From an uncultured Bacteroidales bacterium (lineage in GTDB: Bacteria > Bacteroidota > Bacteroidia > Bacteroidales > UBA932): DNA of 47,351 nt. Within the stretch, counting starts at the first letter, position 1. The number at the start of each line of letters is the position of its first letter. Under the pieces are notes generated by a model that did no database searches, was not told where the DNA came from, and saw nothing but the letters and a program-made list of their open reading frames with translations. A program made the translations under genes and the position numbers. This document shows positions 18,697-27,530 of the stretch, one piece after another. The stretch lies in contig CAMZEI010000002.1 in NCBI GenBank assembly GCA_947305815.1, positions 1 through 47,351 of the forward strand, in the 5' to 3' direction.

Positions 18697-18728
18697 GCAA
18701 AAATACAAACGTTTGCCATAATAACAAA
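18697..18728 (-). promoter_or_regulatory. Promoter of the lacI-kdgK-eda-pectin operon with embedded LacI operator
   Basis: On the minus strand a Bacteroidota -7 box TATTTTTG (18698-18705) is preceded by TTTG (18725-18728) with a 19-nt spacer, the preferred spacing. The palindrome CAAACGTTTG (18706-18715) touches the -7 box and matches the AAnCGnTT core favoured by LacI-family proteins. The box ends only 9 nt before the lacI ATG, so the leader must be very short. Confidence 0.8.
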
Positions 18729-18734
18729 ATTTTT

Positions 18735-18974
18735 TTACGGTACGGGGTCAAAACCTGATCCGCCCCAGGGATGACAGCGCAGTATTCTCTTGATACTGAG
18801 CCACCCACCTTTGATGGGACCGTACTTGCGGAAGGCCTCCAGAGCGTACTGGGAGCAGGTTGGAGTGAAGCGGCAGGAAGGAGGGGTGAACGGCGAGATG
18901 CAGAGCTGGTAAAATTTTATCAGCAGTATGAAAGGTGCCGACAGGATTCTCTTTATGAGTGAGCCCAACTGCAT
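18735..18974 (-). CDS. yidD: Membrane protein insertion efficiency factor YidD
   Basis: 79 residues with the full YidD pattern: an amphipathic N-terminal segment ([20 protein letters not shown]), then [21 protein letters not shown] and the C-terminal [17 protein letters not shown]. It is an inner-membrane-associated peripheral protein that helps YidC-dependent insertion. It lies 7 bp after rnpA, the standard neighbour in most bacteria. It ends 46 bp before the lacI ATG, and the operon promoter lies in that gap. Confidence 0.96.
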   Translation of the reverse strand: MQLGSLIKRILSAPFILLIKFYQLCISPFTPPSCRFTPTCSQYALEAFRKYGPIKGGWLSIKRILRCHPWGGSGFDPVP

Positions 18975-18981
18975 GCCGTGA

Positions 18982-19350
18982 TTATTTTGCTTCGGCGGGG
19001 ATGTGTCCGAGCAGACGGGCGATCTCGTCGCGTATCACTTCCGAGCTGGCTACCTCGCGTGATCCGTAGAAGAGCATCAGGTCAACTCCGCTCCCGGCTA
19101 TCAGCTCCTTCTGCAGGCGGTAGCTCTCGCGCATACGGCGCTTGAGCAGATTGCGCATCACGGCCCTGCGGAAATGCTTCTTGGGTACCGATACCATCAC
19201 GCGGTTGATCCCCGTGCCTGTCCCGGTGCGGAAGCAGCAGCGCACATGCTCTTCGCCGGACCACTGCCCGTGGCTCATGAGCGCAGCTATGTCTGCCTTG
19301 CCGCGCAGCCTCTCCTCCCGGGGGAAGGTATGGCTTACGGTGGTGGACAT
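18982..19350 (-). CDS. rnpA: Ribonuclease P protein component
   Basis: 122 residues, normal length. It carries the RNase P protein signature [18 protein letters not shown] (the RNR-like motif) plus the N-terminal [17 protein letters not shown] and [17 protein letters not shown] segments. It binds the catalytic RNA and the 5' leader of precursor tRNAs. The ATG follows the hemD stop with no gap (TAAATG). The rnpA-yidD order is conserved in bacteria, while hemD upstream is the Bacteroidota arrangement. Confidence 0.95.
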   Translation of the reverse strand: MSTTVSHTFPREERLRGKADIAALMSHGQWSGEEHVRCCFRTGTGTGINRVMVSVPKKHFRRAVMRNLLKRRMRESYRLQKELIAGSGVDLMLFYGSREVASSEVIRDEIARLLGHIPAEAK

Positions 19351-20085
19351 TTATTTCTTGCCTTTAAGGTAAATCTCCAGAGCCTTGGCAGCGGAAGGAG
19401 CCTCCGGAGTGGGGGCTGTGAGAGCGATTTCGAAGCCGGCGTTCTCGGCTGCTATTGCAACGCCCTTGCCGAAGGTGATAACCTTGAGCTCACCCTGCTT
19501 GAAATCGGGGAAATTGGTCTGCAGAGCTTCCACATCGTGGGGGCTGTAGAGTACAGCGATGTCGTAGTCGGAAAGCTTGAGCTCGCTGAGGTCCTGGGCT
19601 ACAGGCTTCACTATGTAGCAGACGCTGTAGTCCAGACCGGCTTTCTCCATCAGGGAGCACTGCACGGAGATATTGGCCCCCTCGGTCGCTGTCAGGAGGA
19701 ATTTTTCGCCCTTGTGGCGGCTGCCGATGAGGGAGATCACGGACTCGGGAGTGCCGTTGCCGGAGAAAATCTTGCGCTTGCGGAACACTATGTGCTTCTG
19801 CAGGTAGTTGGCAATGAGCTCTGTGGTGCAGAAGTACTTCATGGTCTCGGGGACCTTGAAACGCATCTCTTCTGCAAGCTTGAAATATGCATCGATGGCG
19901 TGTCTCGAGGAGAACGTCACTGCGGTATAATCGGGAAGATTGATTTTCTGGCTGCGGAATTCCTTGGAACTAACCGGCTCTATGATGAAAAGAGGGTGGA
20001 AATCCAGCTTGGCACCGTACTTCTCTTCAACTGTCTCCCAGGGACTCTTGTTGGAGGGTAAGTGCTGAGAAACCAATATGTTCAT
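19351..20085 (-). CDS. hemD: Uroporphyrinogen-III synthase (HemD family)
   Basis: 244 residues. The fold is poorly conserved in sequence, but typical pieces are present: NILVSQHLPSNKSPWETVEEKYG at the N-terminus, AVTFSSRHAIDAYFKLAE, FLLTATEGANIS at the start of the second half, VLYSPHDVEALQTNF and the closing ITFGKGVAIAAENAGF with TAPTPEAPSAAKAL. It would cyclise hydroxymethylbilane to uroporphyrinogen III. Position between a DUF4271 gene and rnpA/yidD is the usual Bacteroidota context and supports the call. Confidence 0.88.
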   Translation of the reverse strand: MNILVSQHLPSNKSPWETVEEKYGAKLDFHPLFIIEPVSSKEFRSQKINLPDYTAVTFSSRHAIDAYFKLAEEMRFKVPETMKYFCTTELIANYLQKHIVFRKRKIFSGNGTPESVISLIGSRHKGEKFLLTATEGANISVQCSLMEKAGLDYSVCYIVKPVAQDLSELKLSDYDIAVLYSPHDVEALQTNFPDFKQGELKVITFGKGVAIAAENAGFEIALTAPTPEAPSAAKALEIYLKGKK

Positions 20086-20098
20086 ATATAAAAACCTT

Positions 20099-20737
20099 CT
20101 ATAGGATCAGTATGCAGGCTACTAAAATGCCCGTGGGTAATAAATCGAGGGCGCAAAGGTACAAAAAAGTTGAAAACCCAGCGCCATGCTCCACGAAAAT
20201 TTGCATTTCCCGGGCCAGTGCCAGCAGGTAGGTGGCTCCGCAGAAGGTCAGAATGCAAATTCTTGATGCCAAAGGATTTGCACCTGCGCTCACCAGGATA
20301 AAAGAGAGGGCCAGCAGTACCCCGGTGAGGACTATCATGTAGCCCGGGACGACATGTCTTGCTGCATTGCGGATTTCACGCGGGACAGAGCTCCGTCCGA
20401 GGGCCTGACCGCCGAGCAGGCGCAGCAGCAGCCATCCGGCCATGAGGGCGAAAGTGAGAAGCACTGAGGACTCCGGTCCCATTGCCTCCGCCGCCGAAGT
20501 TGCGGTCACTCCGAAACGGTCAAGGATGAGACAGAAAGGGAAAAATATCACGGCAGCGCAGAGGTTGCGGGCCCTCCGGAGACTCATGGAGTGTTCCAGA
20601 TTCTCGCTGCCCCTCCAGCGGGAGAGGCTCTCGCCCAGTGACGGGGCAATCATGACGAGTTTATCAAGGATAAGCAGTATCCCGATGGCACTCGCGCTCA
20701 CAAGAGCTCGGTTGAGGGCTATTTCGCTCCAGACCAT
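20099..20737 (-). CDS. DUF4271 family integral membrane protein
   Basis: 212 residues with about six hydrophobic segments (for example SAIGILLILDKLVMIA, LCAAVIFFPFCLIL, VLLTFALMAGWLLL, MIVLTGVLLALSFIL, and a final YLCALDLLPTGILVACILIL). The small size, the pattern of segments and location just upstream of hemD match the uncharacterised DUF4271 family of Bacteroidota. No catalytic motif is visible. Its start overlaps the preceding SUI1-family stop by one base (TGATG). Function is unknown. Confidence 0.8.
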   Translation of the reverse strand: MVWSEIALNRALVSASAIGILLILDKLVMIAPSLGESLSRWRGSENLEHSMSLRRARNLCAAVIFFPFCLILDRFGVTATSAAEAMGPESSVLLTFALMAGWLLLRLLGGQALGRSSVPREIRNAARHVVPGYMIVLTGVLLALSFILVSAGANPLASRICILTFCGATYLLALAREMQIFVEHGAGFSTFLYLCALDLLPTGILVACILIL

Positions 20738-21081
20738 CAGTTCCCGCGTTTTGCCTTGTATCCAAGGGACAGGAGTATGTCGGTGACCTTGTCCCTCTGG
20801 TCTCCCTGGATGAGAATCTGACCGTCGGAAGCACTGCCGCCCACGCCGCAGCGGACCTTGAGCGTCTTGCCCAGGGCCGCGAGGTCCTCTTCGCGACCGA
20901 CGAAGCCGTCCACGAGGGTGACCTGCTTGCCGCCGCGCCCCTTGCGGTCTATGCGCACGGTGAGCTTCTGTGCGGAAGGTTCCGGGGTCTCGGCCTCGGA
21001 AGTCTCCCCGGTATCATATACGAAATCGGGATTTGTGGAATAGACAACGCCCAGTCTTTTTTTCCAATCGCCGTCAGACAT
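20737..21081 (-). CDS. SUI1/eIF1-like translation initiation factor (YciH family)
   Basis: 114 residues from ATG at 21081 (MSDGDWKKRLGVVYSTNPDF). The ORF-track start 28 codons earlier lies in the divergent promoter region and is rejected. The SUI1 domain occupies residues about 40-114: LTVRIDRKGRGGKQVTLVDGFVG, LKVRCGVGGSASDGQILIQGD and VTDILLSLGYKAKRGN. The family resembles eukaryotic eIF1; the bacterial role is thought to be modulation of initiation fidelity but is not well defined. It is the first gene of the SUI1-DUF4271-hemD-rnpA-yidD run. Confidence 0.92.
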   Translation of the reverse strand: MSDGDWKKRLGVVYSTNPDFVYDTGETSEAETPEPSAQKLTVRIDRKGRGGKQVTLVDGFVGREEDLAALGKTLKVRCGVGGSASDGQILIQGDQRDKVTDILLSLGYKAKRGN

Positions 21082-21094
21082 AAAACAATTTTTG

Positions 21095-21123
21095 CAAAGA
21101 TACGATTTTACTTCGTATATTTG
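21095..21123. promoter_or_regulatory. Overlapping divergent promoters (SUI1-family gene and DUF2723 gene)
   Basis: A minus-strand box TATCTTTG (21095-21102) lies 13 nt before the SUI1-family ATG. A plus-strand box TATATTTG (21116-21123) lies 6 nt before the DUF2723 ATG. Both fit the Bacteroidota -7 consensus TAnnTTTG. A TTTTTG stretch about 21 nt upstream could serve the plus-strand promoter. Confidence 0.65.
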
Positions 21124-21129
21124 TAAGTT

Positions 21130-24100
21130 ATGATAACACCGAAGAAGTTCAAACTCTGGCATCACATCGGCGCGGCTGTCGCGCTGGTCGTGTCGGCCGT
21201 TACCTATCTGCTTACAATTGAGCCCAGTGCCTCTTTCTGGGACTGCGGCGAATTCATAGCCTCATCGTACAAGCTCGAAGTCGGACACCCTCCGGGAAAC
21301 CCTGTCTTCCAGCTGATTGCGCGTTTCTTCACCATGTTCGGCGACAACATGCACGCCGCCATTCTGGTCAACGCCATGAGCGCCCTGTGCTCTGCCCTTA
21401 CGATATTCTTCCTCTATCTCACTATAGTCTGGCTCGCTAAGAGGCTCTTTAAGCCCTCTGAAGAGGGTTACACCGCCGCACAGGCAGTGGCAATCATCGG
21501 CTCCGGCCTCGTCGGCGCCCTCGTTTATTGCTTCTCCGATACGTTCTGGTTCTCCGCGGTCGAGGGTGAAGTCTATGCGATGTCCTCGCTCTTCACTGCC
21601 CTTGTGTTCTGGGCCATGACCATGTGGTACGACCACGCTGACGAGCCTCATTCGGGCCGCTGGATAGTGCTGATAGCTTTCCTTATGGGCCTCAGCATTG
21701 GAGTGCACCTCCTGAACCTGCTGGCCATCCCCGCGCTGGTGTTCATGTTCTACTACCGCCGCAGGGAGGAGAAGCCCTTCACCGGAGCAGAGCTCGTCAA
21801 GGTGTTTGCAGTAGGAGTTGTGATTCTGGCAGTCATCCTGTTTGCCATAATCCCCTGGCTCCCGAAGCTCGCCGCATATTTCGACCTGCTGTTTGTCAAT
21901 GTGTTCGGCCTGCCGTACAATTCAGGCGCTGCTTTCTTCGTCCTTGCTCTGCTGGCCCTCTGCTTCTGGGGTATTTTCGCCACCATGAAGCGCGGCAAGT
22001 TCTTCTGGAACACCGCACTGCTCTGCCTTACCACCATCATAATCGGATTCTCCGTCTTCAGCCTGGATATAATCCGTTCGGCCGCCAAGACTCCCACCAA
22101 CGAGTACCAGCCCGACAATGCATTCACTCTCGTGAGGTATCTTTCCCGTGAGCAGTACGGCAAGAATCCTCTCGTGTACGGTCAGTATTACGGAGCCTCC
22201 TACGACATCAAGACCACTACCTACTGGGCTCCGCTGGACGGACGCTACGAGAAGGTAGCGGGACCCATTGAAGCGGCCTACAAGTCTTCCGACAAGATGC
22301 TCTTCCCCCGTATGTGGAGCAATACCGGAGACAGCAGGACCCTGGAGTTCTACTCTCAGTACAACAATGGCGGACGCAAGCCCTCGCAGGCTTCTAACCT
22401 TGCGTATTTCTTTGATTATCAGCTAGGCTGGATGTACTGGCGCTACTTCATGTGGAACTTCGTCGGCCGCCAGAACGACATACACAGCCCTTCGCCGGGA
22501 GAGCTTTTCGCCGGCAACTGGGAGAGCGGCATACGCTTTATTGACGAGGCCCGCCTCGGTGACCAGAGCGACGCTCCCGCCATCCTTGCGGACAACAAGG
22601 GCAAGAACCATTATTTCTTCCTGCCCCTGCTGCTGGGACTTCTGGGACTGTTCTTCCAGTTCGGCAGGGACCGCCGCGGCTGCTGGCTTACCTTCCTCAT
22701 GTTCTTCATGACGGGTATAGCAATTGTGATTTACCTCAACCAGCCGCCTTTCCAGGTGCGTGAGAGGGATTATGCCTATGCCGGCTCCTTCTACTTCTTC
22801 AGCGTCTGGGCGGGACTCGGTGTAGCCGGGCTCATATCCCTGGTGTCCAAGCTTCTGAAGGGCCGCGCCCCCAAGCTTGTCGCCATTGCGGCTGCGTGCT
22901 GCTGCCTCGGCGTGCCGGTGCTCATGGCATGCCAGAACTGGGACGACCACAACCGTGCAGGCCGCCGCACCGCAGTCGAGGTTGCCCGCAACTATCTTAA
23001 TTCCGTGGGCCCTCACGGCATCCTCATCACCCACGGAGACAACGATACCTTCCCTCTCTGGTACGCCCAGGAGGTCGAGGGCTTCCGCACGGACGTGAGG
23101 ATAGTCAACACTTCGCTGCTCGGTACCGACTGGCACATCGACCAGATGAAATGGGCGGTCAACGAGTCGGCCCCACTCGACCTGCAGGTAGACCAGAGGC
23201 AGTACCTGTACGGCACCAACGAGTACATCCCCGTTTACGATACCCGCGGCCAGGAGATGAAGATCTCCGATGTGATGAAGATTTTCCGTCATCCTGACGC
23301 CAAGCTGCCTCTTGCCAGCGGTACCAGGGCGGATTACATACCTTCGCGCAAGATCGTAGTCCCCGTGGACAGGGAGAATGTGATTAAGTATGGCATACTG
23401 CCCGCTAAATACTACGACCAGATCCCCGAGAGCATAGTCCTCACTATCCCCGAGGGCAAGGATGCCATCACCAAGCCCGAGCTGTTCGTGCTGGACTTCC
23501 TGTCCTGTTACAAGTGGGACCGTCCCTTCAATATGCTCAGCTACGGTGGCGACATCAACATAGGCATCAAGGACTACCTGATGTCCGACGGCTATTCGTA
23601 CCGTTTCATCCCCCTGAGGAACACTCCTACCGCGACCTCCAACGGTCCCGTCGTCGATACCGACAACCTGTATCGTCAGATGAAGGAGTCTTTCAGCTGG
23701 GATGCTCTCGCTGCGGATGATTGGTTCATCGACTACCAGAACTATTACACCCACCTGGGATCCTCATCCGTGAGGTCTTATTTCCAGCTCTGCGCCGATG
23801 CGTTCATCAGGGCGGGGGAGTATGACAGGGCGGCCGAGGCTCTTGACAAGTGCATGGAAGTATCGCACCGTCTGCCTCTCGACTGCGTCCCGCTTGGGTT
23901 CAGCGGCGCCAACTTTATGCTGCTGCAGATCATCGACGACTACTACGCCATCGGCAGAGCGGATACAGCCCGCATACTCGCATTCGACTTCGCGTCCGAG
24001 CTCCTGGTTGGGGTTCAGTTCTATTATGGCTTCTACGAATATGCCAAGAGCAACTTCGAGCAGGAGGTCAACTATGTTTACTATCTGATTGATGTCATGA

Positions 24101-24171
24101 AGACTTACGGCGACAAGGCTGCCGCAGACGAGCTGGACAAGCTCCTTCATTCCATCGCAAACGCTTCGTAA
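21130..24171 (+). CDS. DUF2723 multi-pass membrane protein, putative glycosyltransferase-like
   Basis: 1013 residues. The N-terminal half is multi-spanning (GAAVALVVSAVTYLLTI, LTIFFLYLTIVWL, AVAIIGSGLVGALVYCF, WIVLIAFLMGLSIGVHLLNLLAIP). It has the DUF2723 signature: acidic EPSASFWDCGEFI after the first membrane segment, EVGHPPGNPVFQL, FWFSAVEGEVYAMSS. The C-terminal half is soluble and outward facing with HGILITHGDNDTFPLWYAQEV and a helical tail. The family resembles protein O-mannosyltransferases (GT-C fold) and may take part in the Bacteroidota general protein O-glycosylation pathway, but the reaction is not established. It overlaps the next gene by 1 bp. The predicted promoter ends 6 nt before its ATG. 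Confidence 0.88.
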   Translation: MITPKKFKLWHHIGAAVALVVSAVTYLLTIEPSASFWDCGEFIASSYKLEVGHPPGNPVFQLIARFFTMFGDNMHAAILVNAMSALCSALTIFFLYLTIVWLAKRLFKPSEEGYTAAQAVAIIGSGLVGALVYCFSDTFWFSAVEGEVYAMSSLFTALVFWAMTMWYDHADEPHSGRWIVLIAFLMGLSIGVHLLNLLAIPALVFMFYYRRREEKPFTGAELVKVFAVGVVILAVILFAIIPWLPKLAAYFDLLFVNVFGLPYNSGAAFFVLALLALCFWGIFATMKRGKFFWNTALLCLTTIIIGFSVFSLDIIRSAAKTPTNEYQPDNAFTLVRYLSREQYGKNPLVYGQYYGASYDIKTTTYWAPLDGRYEKVAGPIEAAYKSSDKMLFPRMWSNTGDSRTLEFYSQYNNGGRKPSQASNLAYFFDYQLGWMYWRYFMWNFVGRQNDIHSPSPGELFAGNWESGIRFIDEARLGDQSDAPAILADNKGKNHYFFLPLLLGLLGLFFQFGRDRRGCWLTFLMFFMTGIAIVIYLNQPPFQVRERDYAYAGSFYFFSVWAGLGVAGLISLVSKLLKGRAPKLVAIAAACCCLGVPVLMACQNWDDHNRAGRRTAVEVARNYLNSVGPHGILITHGDNDTFPLWYAQEVEGFRTDVRIVNTSLLGTDWHIDQMKWAVNESAPLDLQVDQRQYLYGTNEYIPVYDTRGQEMKISDVMKIFRHPDAKLPLASGTRADYIPSRKIVVPVDRENVIKYGILPAKYYDQIPESIVLTIPEGKDAITKPELFVLDFLSCYKWDRPFNMLSYGGDINIGIKDYLMSDGYSYRFIPLRNTPTATSNGPVVDTDNLYRQMKESFSWDALAADDWFIDYQNYYTHLGSSSVRSYFQLCADAFIRAGEYDRAAEALDKCMEVSHRLPLDCVPLGFSGANFMLLQIIDDYYAIGRADTARILAFDFASELLVGVQFYYGFYEYAKSNFEQEVNYVYYLIDVMKTYGDKAAADELDKLLHSIANAS

Positions 24172-25067
24172 TGCCTCAGTTCCCCAAGGATAGCTGGAAG
24201 GATTACAGCCTGCTTGACAGCGGCCGCGGCATGAAGCTGGAGCGCTTCGGGTCCTATGTGCTCGAGCGTCCTGAGCCCAAGGCCCTGTGGGAGCCGACGA
24301 TGTCCCGTGCTGAATGGGACAGGCTCGTGCATACAGTATTCGCGCCAGGAGCGGGATTCGGCCGCGCCGGCAAGGAAGACAGCGGCACCTGGGAGCGCCG
24401 CCGCACCATGCCGGACCAGTGGCATATAAGCTATCCCGGCGAAGGTTTCGGGCTTGACCTGAGGCTCGGACTCACCGCCTTCAAGCACGTGGGCGTGTTC
24501 CCCGAGCAGGCTCCCAACTGGGAATACATTTACAGCAATACCAAGGCCCTCCCAGGCACGCCGAAGGTGCTCAACCTCTTCGCCTACACAGGAGCTGCGT
24601 CCCTCGCTGCCAAGGCTGCGGGAGCTGATGTGACGCACCTGGATTCCGTCAGGCAGGTGGTCACCTGGGCCCGCGGCAACATGGAATCCACGGGTCTCGA
24701 AGGCATACACTGGGTGGTTGAGGATGCCATGAAGTTCGCCTCCCGCGAGGTGAAGCGCGGCCATGTCTATCAGGGCATAATCCTCGATCCGCCGTCCTAT
24801 GGACACGGTCCGGACGGGGAGAAGTGGAAGCTTGACGAGTGCCTCTTCGACATGCTGCGCATGGTATCCGCCCTGCTGGACCCGGAGCACGGCTGGATGG
24901 TACTCAACCTCTACTCCAACGGCTACTCCGCCGCTCTCGGCGAGACTGTTGTCAGGGAGGCTTTCGGACTTAAAGACTATACTGGAATCACCTCAGGCGA
25001 GCTGGCCCTCCGGGACGGCTTCGGCAAGGTGCTCCCTCTAAGCATATATGTAAGACTTAACAGATAA
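24171..25067 (+). CDS. Class I SAM-dependent (rRNA cytosine-type) methyltransferase
   Basis: 298 residues. The Rossmann methyltransferase core shows motif [21 protein letters not shown], then [19 protein letters not shown] and motif [20 protein letters not shown]. This matches the COG1092/RlmI-like group. The N-terminal PUA domain of true RlmI (about 396 residues) is absent, so the RNA target may differ. The ATG overlaps the DUF2723 stop (TAATG), and pgk follows after 4 bp, implying one transcript. Substrate unknown; RNA methylation is inferred from family. Confidence 0.85.
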   Translation: MPQFPKDSWKDYSLLDSGRGMKLERFGSYVLERPEPKALWEPTMSRAEWDRLVHTVFAPGAGFGRAGKEDSGTWERRRTMPDQWHISYPGEGFGLDLRLGLTAFKHVGVFPEQAPNWEYIYSNTKALPGTPKVLNLFAYTGAASLAAKAAGADVTHLDSVRQVVTWARGNMESTGLEGIHWVVEDAMKFASREVKRGHVYQGIILDPPSYGHGPDGEKWKLDECLFDMLRMVSALLDPEHGWMVLNLYSNGYSAALGETVVREAFGLKDYTGITSGELALRDGFGKVLPLSIYVRLNR

Positions 25068-25071
25068 AAAC

Positions 25072-26325
25072 ATGCAGAAATTCATTGATTCCTATGACTT
25101 CACCGGCAAGAAAGCCATCGTGAGAGTTGATTTCAACGTCCCTCTGGACGAGAACTTCAAGATTACCGACGACACCCGTATCCGCAGGGCCGTCCCTACC
25201 CTCAAGAAAGTACTTGCAGGCGGCGGCTCGCTCATAATCATGTCGCATCTTGGCCGTCCCAAGAAGGTCGATCCCAAGTTCTCCCTCAGCCACATCGTTG
25301 ACCATGTGAGCGAGTGCCTCGGAGTACCCGTGCAGTTCGCCCCCGACTGCCAGAAGGCTGATGCACAGGCAGCTGCCCTGAAGCCCGGCGAGGTTCTCCT
25401 GCTTGAGAACCTCCGCTATTACGCAGAGGAGGAAGGCAAGCCCCGCGGACTCGCTGAGGATGCTACCGACGAGGAGAAGAAGGCTGCCAAGGCCGCAGTG
25501 AAGGCTTCCCAGAAGGAGTTCGTTAAGAAGCTCGCTTCCTATGCTGACTGCTACATCAACGACGCATTCGGCACCGCACACCGCGCTCACGGCTCCACCG
25601 CCCTCATCGCCGAGTACTTCCCCGAGGACAAGATGTTCGGTTACCTCATGGAAGGTGAGATCAAGGCTATCGACAGCGTCCTCAAGAACGCCGGTCATCC
25701 CTTCACCGCAATCATCGGCGGCGCCAAGGTGTCCAGCAAGCTCGCCGTGCTCGAGAACATGCTCGAGAAGGTCGACAACCTCATCATCGGCGGCGGTATG
25801 GGTTACACTTTCATCAAGGCCAAGGGTGGCAGCATCGGCCGTTCGCTCTGCGAGGATGAGCTTATCCCTCAGGCACTTGAGATTCTCGCCAAGGCCAAGG
25901 AGAAGGGAGTCAACATCTATCTCTCCGTACAGGCTGTCGTGGCCGATGACTTCTGCGCCGAAGCCAATACCAAGCTGGTCCCTGCAGGCGAGATCCCTTC
26001 CGACTGGGAAGGCATGGATGCAGGTCCCGAGTCTCTCGATCTCTGGGGCAAGGTGATCCTCAGCTCCAAGACCATACTCTGGAACGGTCCTGTCGGCGTG
26101 TTCGAGATTCCGACCTTCGCCAAGGGTACCCTCAAGATTGCCGAGCTCCTCGCTCAGGCTACCGAGGCAGGTGCTTACACCCTCGTGGGTGGCGGTGACT
26201 CAGTCGCAGCCGTGACCCAGATGGGTTACGCCGACAAGGTGAGCTATGTCTCCACCGGTGGCGGCGCCATGCTCGAGGCCCTCGAAGGTAAAGTCCTTCC
26301 CGGCATCGCTGCGATACAGGAATAG
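25072..26325 (+). CDS. pgk: Phosphoglycerate kinase
   Basis: 417 residues, normal length. Landmarks run in order: [109 protein letters not shown] and [17 protein letters not shown] with [15 protein letters not shown]. It interconverts 1,3-bisphosphoglycerate and 3-phosphoglycerate in glycolysis, which also receives the glyceraldehyde 3-phosphate from Eda. The stop codon TAG is the first three bases of palindromic repeat cluster E3. Confidence 0.98.
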   Translation: MQKFIDSYDFTGKKAIVRVDFNVPLDENFKITDDTRIRRAVPTLKKVLAGGGSLIIMSHLGRPKKVDPKFSLSHIVDHVSECLGVPVQFAPDCQKADAQAAALKPGEVLLLENLRYYAEEEGKPRGLAEDATDEEKKAAKAAVKASQKEFVKKLASYADCYINDAFGTAHRAHGSTALIAEYFPEDKMFGYLMEGEIKAIDSVLKNAGHPFTAIIGGAKVSSKLAVLENMLEKVDNLIIGGGMGYTFIKAKGGSIGRSLCEDELIPQALEILAKAKEKGVNIYLSVQAVVADDFCAEANTKLVPAGEIPSDWEGMDAGPESLDLWGKVILSSKTILWNGPVGVFEIPTFAKGTLKIAELLAQATEAGAYTLVGGGDSVAAVTQMGYADKVSYVSTGGGAMLEALEGKVLPGIAAIQE

Positions 26326-26411
26326 TCATTCCGGGCCCTCTTTGAGTCATTCCGGCCAAAGAGCCGGAACCGAGCAAAGCGAGCTCCGAGACCGAAGGGA
26401 GCGAATCTCCT
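26323..26411. repeat. Palindromic repeat cluster E3 downstream of pgk
   Basis: Two tandem cores (TAGTCATTCCGGG at 26323 and GAGTCATTCCGGCC at 26344) are followed by an extended arm. The 51 bp at 26361-26411 are identical to the reverse complement of 31262-31312 inside trmB. Related, more degenerate sequence (CATTCCGACTCCACAACGC and neighbours) continues to about 26500. No ORF of note lies in this 286-bp gap besides the terminator at 26555. Confidence 0.9.
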
Positions 26412-26554
26412 CTCGCCCAACGCGTCGAAACGAGCCGTCTGTGCCGAGCTGAAAAACGCTCGTCCCAGGCGGCTCATTCCGACTCCACAACGCCCTCGCT
26501 CTCCTTGCTACTCTTGCTGTTTTCTATAACTGCCTTATAGTGAATTAATTGAAG

Positions 26555-26586
26555 AAAACGCATAGGGAATTTGCCTTATGCGTTTT
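26555..26586. terminator. Bidirectional terminator between pgk and lgt
   Basis: A 13-bp stem AAAACGCATAGGG / CCTTATGCGTTTT with one G-T pair and a 6-nt loop, T-rich on the right and A-rich on the left. It can therefore end pgk (plus) and lgt (minus) transcripts, which converge here. Confidence 0.85.
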
Positions 26587-26611
26587 TTACAAGCTGTTGA
26601 ATCATAATTCG

Positions 26612-27463
26612 TTACGGAAAACGGCCGCCATTCCGGGCAAGCGAAGCGCGGGCGGGAGTCTTTTTGACGAAGGCGAAGATTAGCAGGGCGGCGCCGGCGA
26701 GGATGAAGGGGATGGACAGCAGCTGCCCCATGTTGAGAGCCATGCTCTCCTCGAAGCCGACCTGCGGCTCCTTGATGAATTCGATGAGGAAGCGCATGCC
26801 GAAGCAGCCCACGAGGAAGGCCCCGAAATAGAATCCGCGGGGCGTCCAGTCAAGCTTGCGGGCATACATACGGACCAGGAACAGTCCTAGTACCAGGTAG
26901 CTGAGGGCTTCGTAGAGCTGCGTGGGGTGCTTGGGCTCAGTCTCCCCGCGCAGGTCAAATATGAATCCCCACGGTAGGGTAGTGACGTCGCCATAAATTT
27001 CCGAATTGAAGAGGTTGCCGAGCCTGATGCAGCAGCCGGCGAAGGCGACGGTTATGCAGAGGTGGTCCATAATCCAGAGGAAGTCTATCCCTTCTGACTT
27101 GCCGTATTTGCGTGCAAACCACCACATTGCGAGCAGCAGCGCTATGGCGCCGCCATGGCTTGCGAGTCCACCTTTCCAGGGCATAAATATCTCCGTCCAG
27201 TGCTCTGCGGAGAGATAGTACGACGGCTCATAAAAGAAGCAGTGCCCAAGTCGTGCGCCAACGATGGTCGCGACCAGCAGGGTGATAAGCAGCGGGTCCA
27301 TGAGTTTGAGCGAAATGCCCTCCCTCTCGAAGAACCATTTGAACAGATACCAGCCTGCGACGAATCCTGCCGCAAACAAAAGCGAATACCACCTGATGCC
27401 GAAGCTACCTATGTGGAAAAGCACGGGATCTACGTGCCAATGAATGAAAAGCAAGTCCAACAT
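26612..27463 (-). CDS. lgt: Prolipoprotein diacylglyceryl transferase
   Basis: 283 residues with about seven membrane segments. The Lgt signature region is visible: GIRWYSLLFAAGFVAGWYLF, IVGARLGHCFFYEPSYY, GGLASHGGAIALLLAMWWFAR (His of the HGG motif), AFAGCCIRLGNLFNSEIYG (R..N..N..E) and HPTQLYEAL. It transfers diacylglycerol to the lipobox cysteine of prolipoproteins in the inner membrane and so serves the many lipoproteins in this window. The last about 14 residues (PARASLARNGGRFP) are positively charged, lie beyond the usual end of the family and are encoded by a degenerate copy of the palindromic repeat (E4). Confident in function. Confidence 0.97.
   Translation of the reverse strand: MLDLLFIHWHVDPVLFHIGSFGIRWYSLLFAAGFVAGWYLFKWFFEREGISLKLMDPLLITLLVATIVGARLGHCFFYEPSYYLSAEHWTEIFMPWKGGLASHGGAIALLLAMWWFARKYGKSEGIDFLWIMDHLCITVAFAGCCIRLGNLFNSEIYGDVTTLPWGFIFDLRGETEPKHPTQLYEALSYLVLGLFLVRMYARKLDWTPRGFYFGAFLVGCFGMRFLIEFIKEPQVGFEESMALNMGQLLSIPFILAGAALLIFAFVKKTPARASLARNGGRFP
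26629..26656. repeat. Degenerate palindromic repeat copy E4, forming the Lgt C-terminal tail
   Basis: CCATTCCGGGCAAGCGAAGCGCGGGCGG resembles the inner part of copy E6 in miaA (CATTCCGGGCGAGCGAAGCG). It encodes the terminal charged residues of Lgt. Confidence 0.6.
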
Positions 27464-27466
27464 GTC

Positions 27467-27497
27467 GCAAAAATACCATTTTTCTTATTAAATTTGC
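27467..27497. promoter_or_regulatory. Divergent promoter -7 boxes for lgt (minus) and trxA (plus)
   Basis: The minus-strand TATTTTTGC (27467-27475) lies just 4 nt before the lgt ATG, which implies a nearly leaderless message. The plus-strand TAAATTTGC (27489-27497) lies 33 nt before the trxA ATG. No clear -33 box is seen for either. Confidence 0.55.
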
Positions 27498-27530
27498 AAG
27501 AATGAGTATTTAACATAAATAACCACAGAT

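Noticed and set aside
26323-26500. Small ORFs over the repeat cluster after pgk (26244-26477 minus, 26246-26452 plus)
   Set aside because: They exist only because the palindromic repeats are open in many frames; the same peptides arise wherever the repeat occurs.
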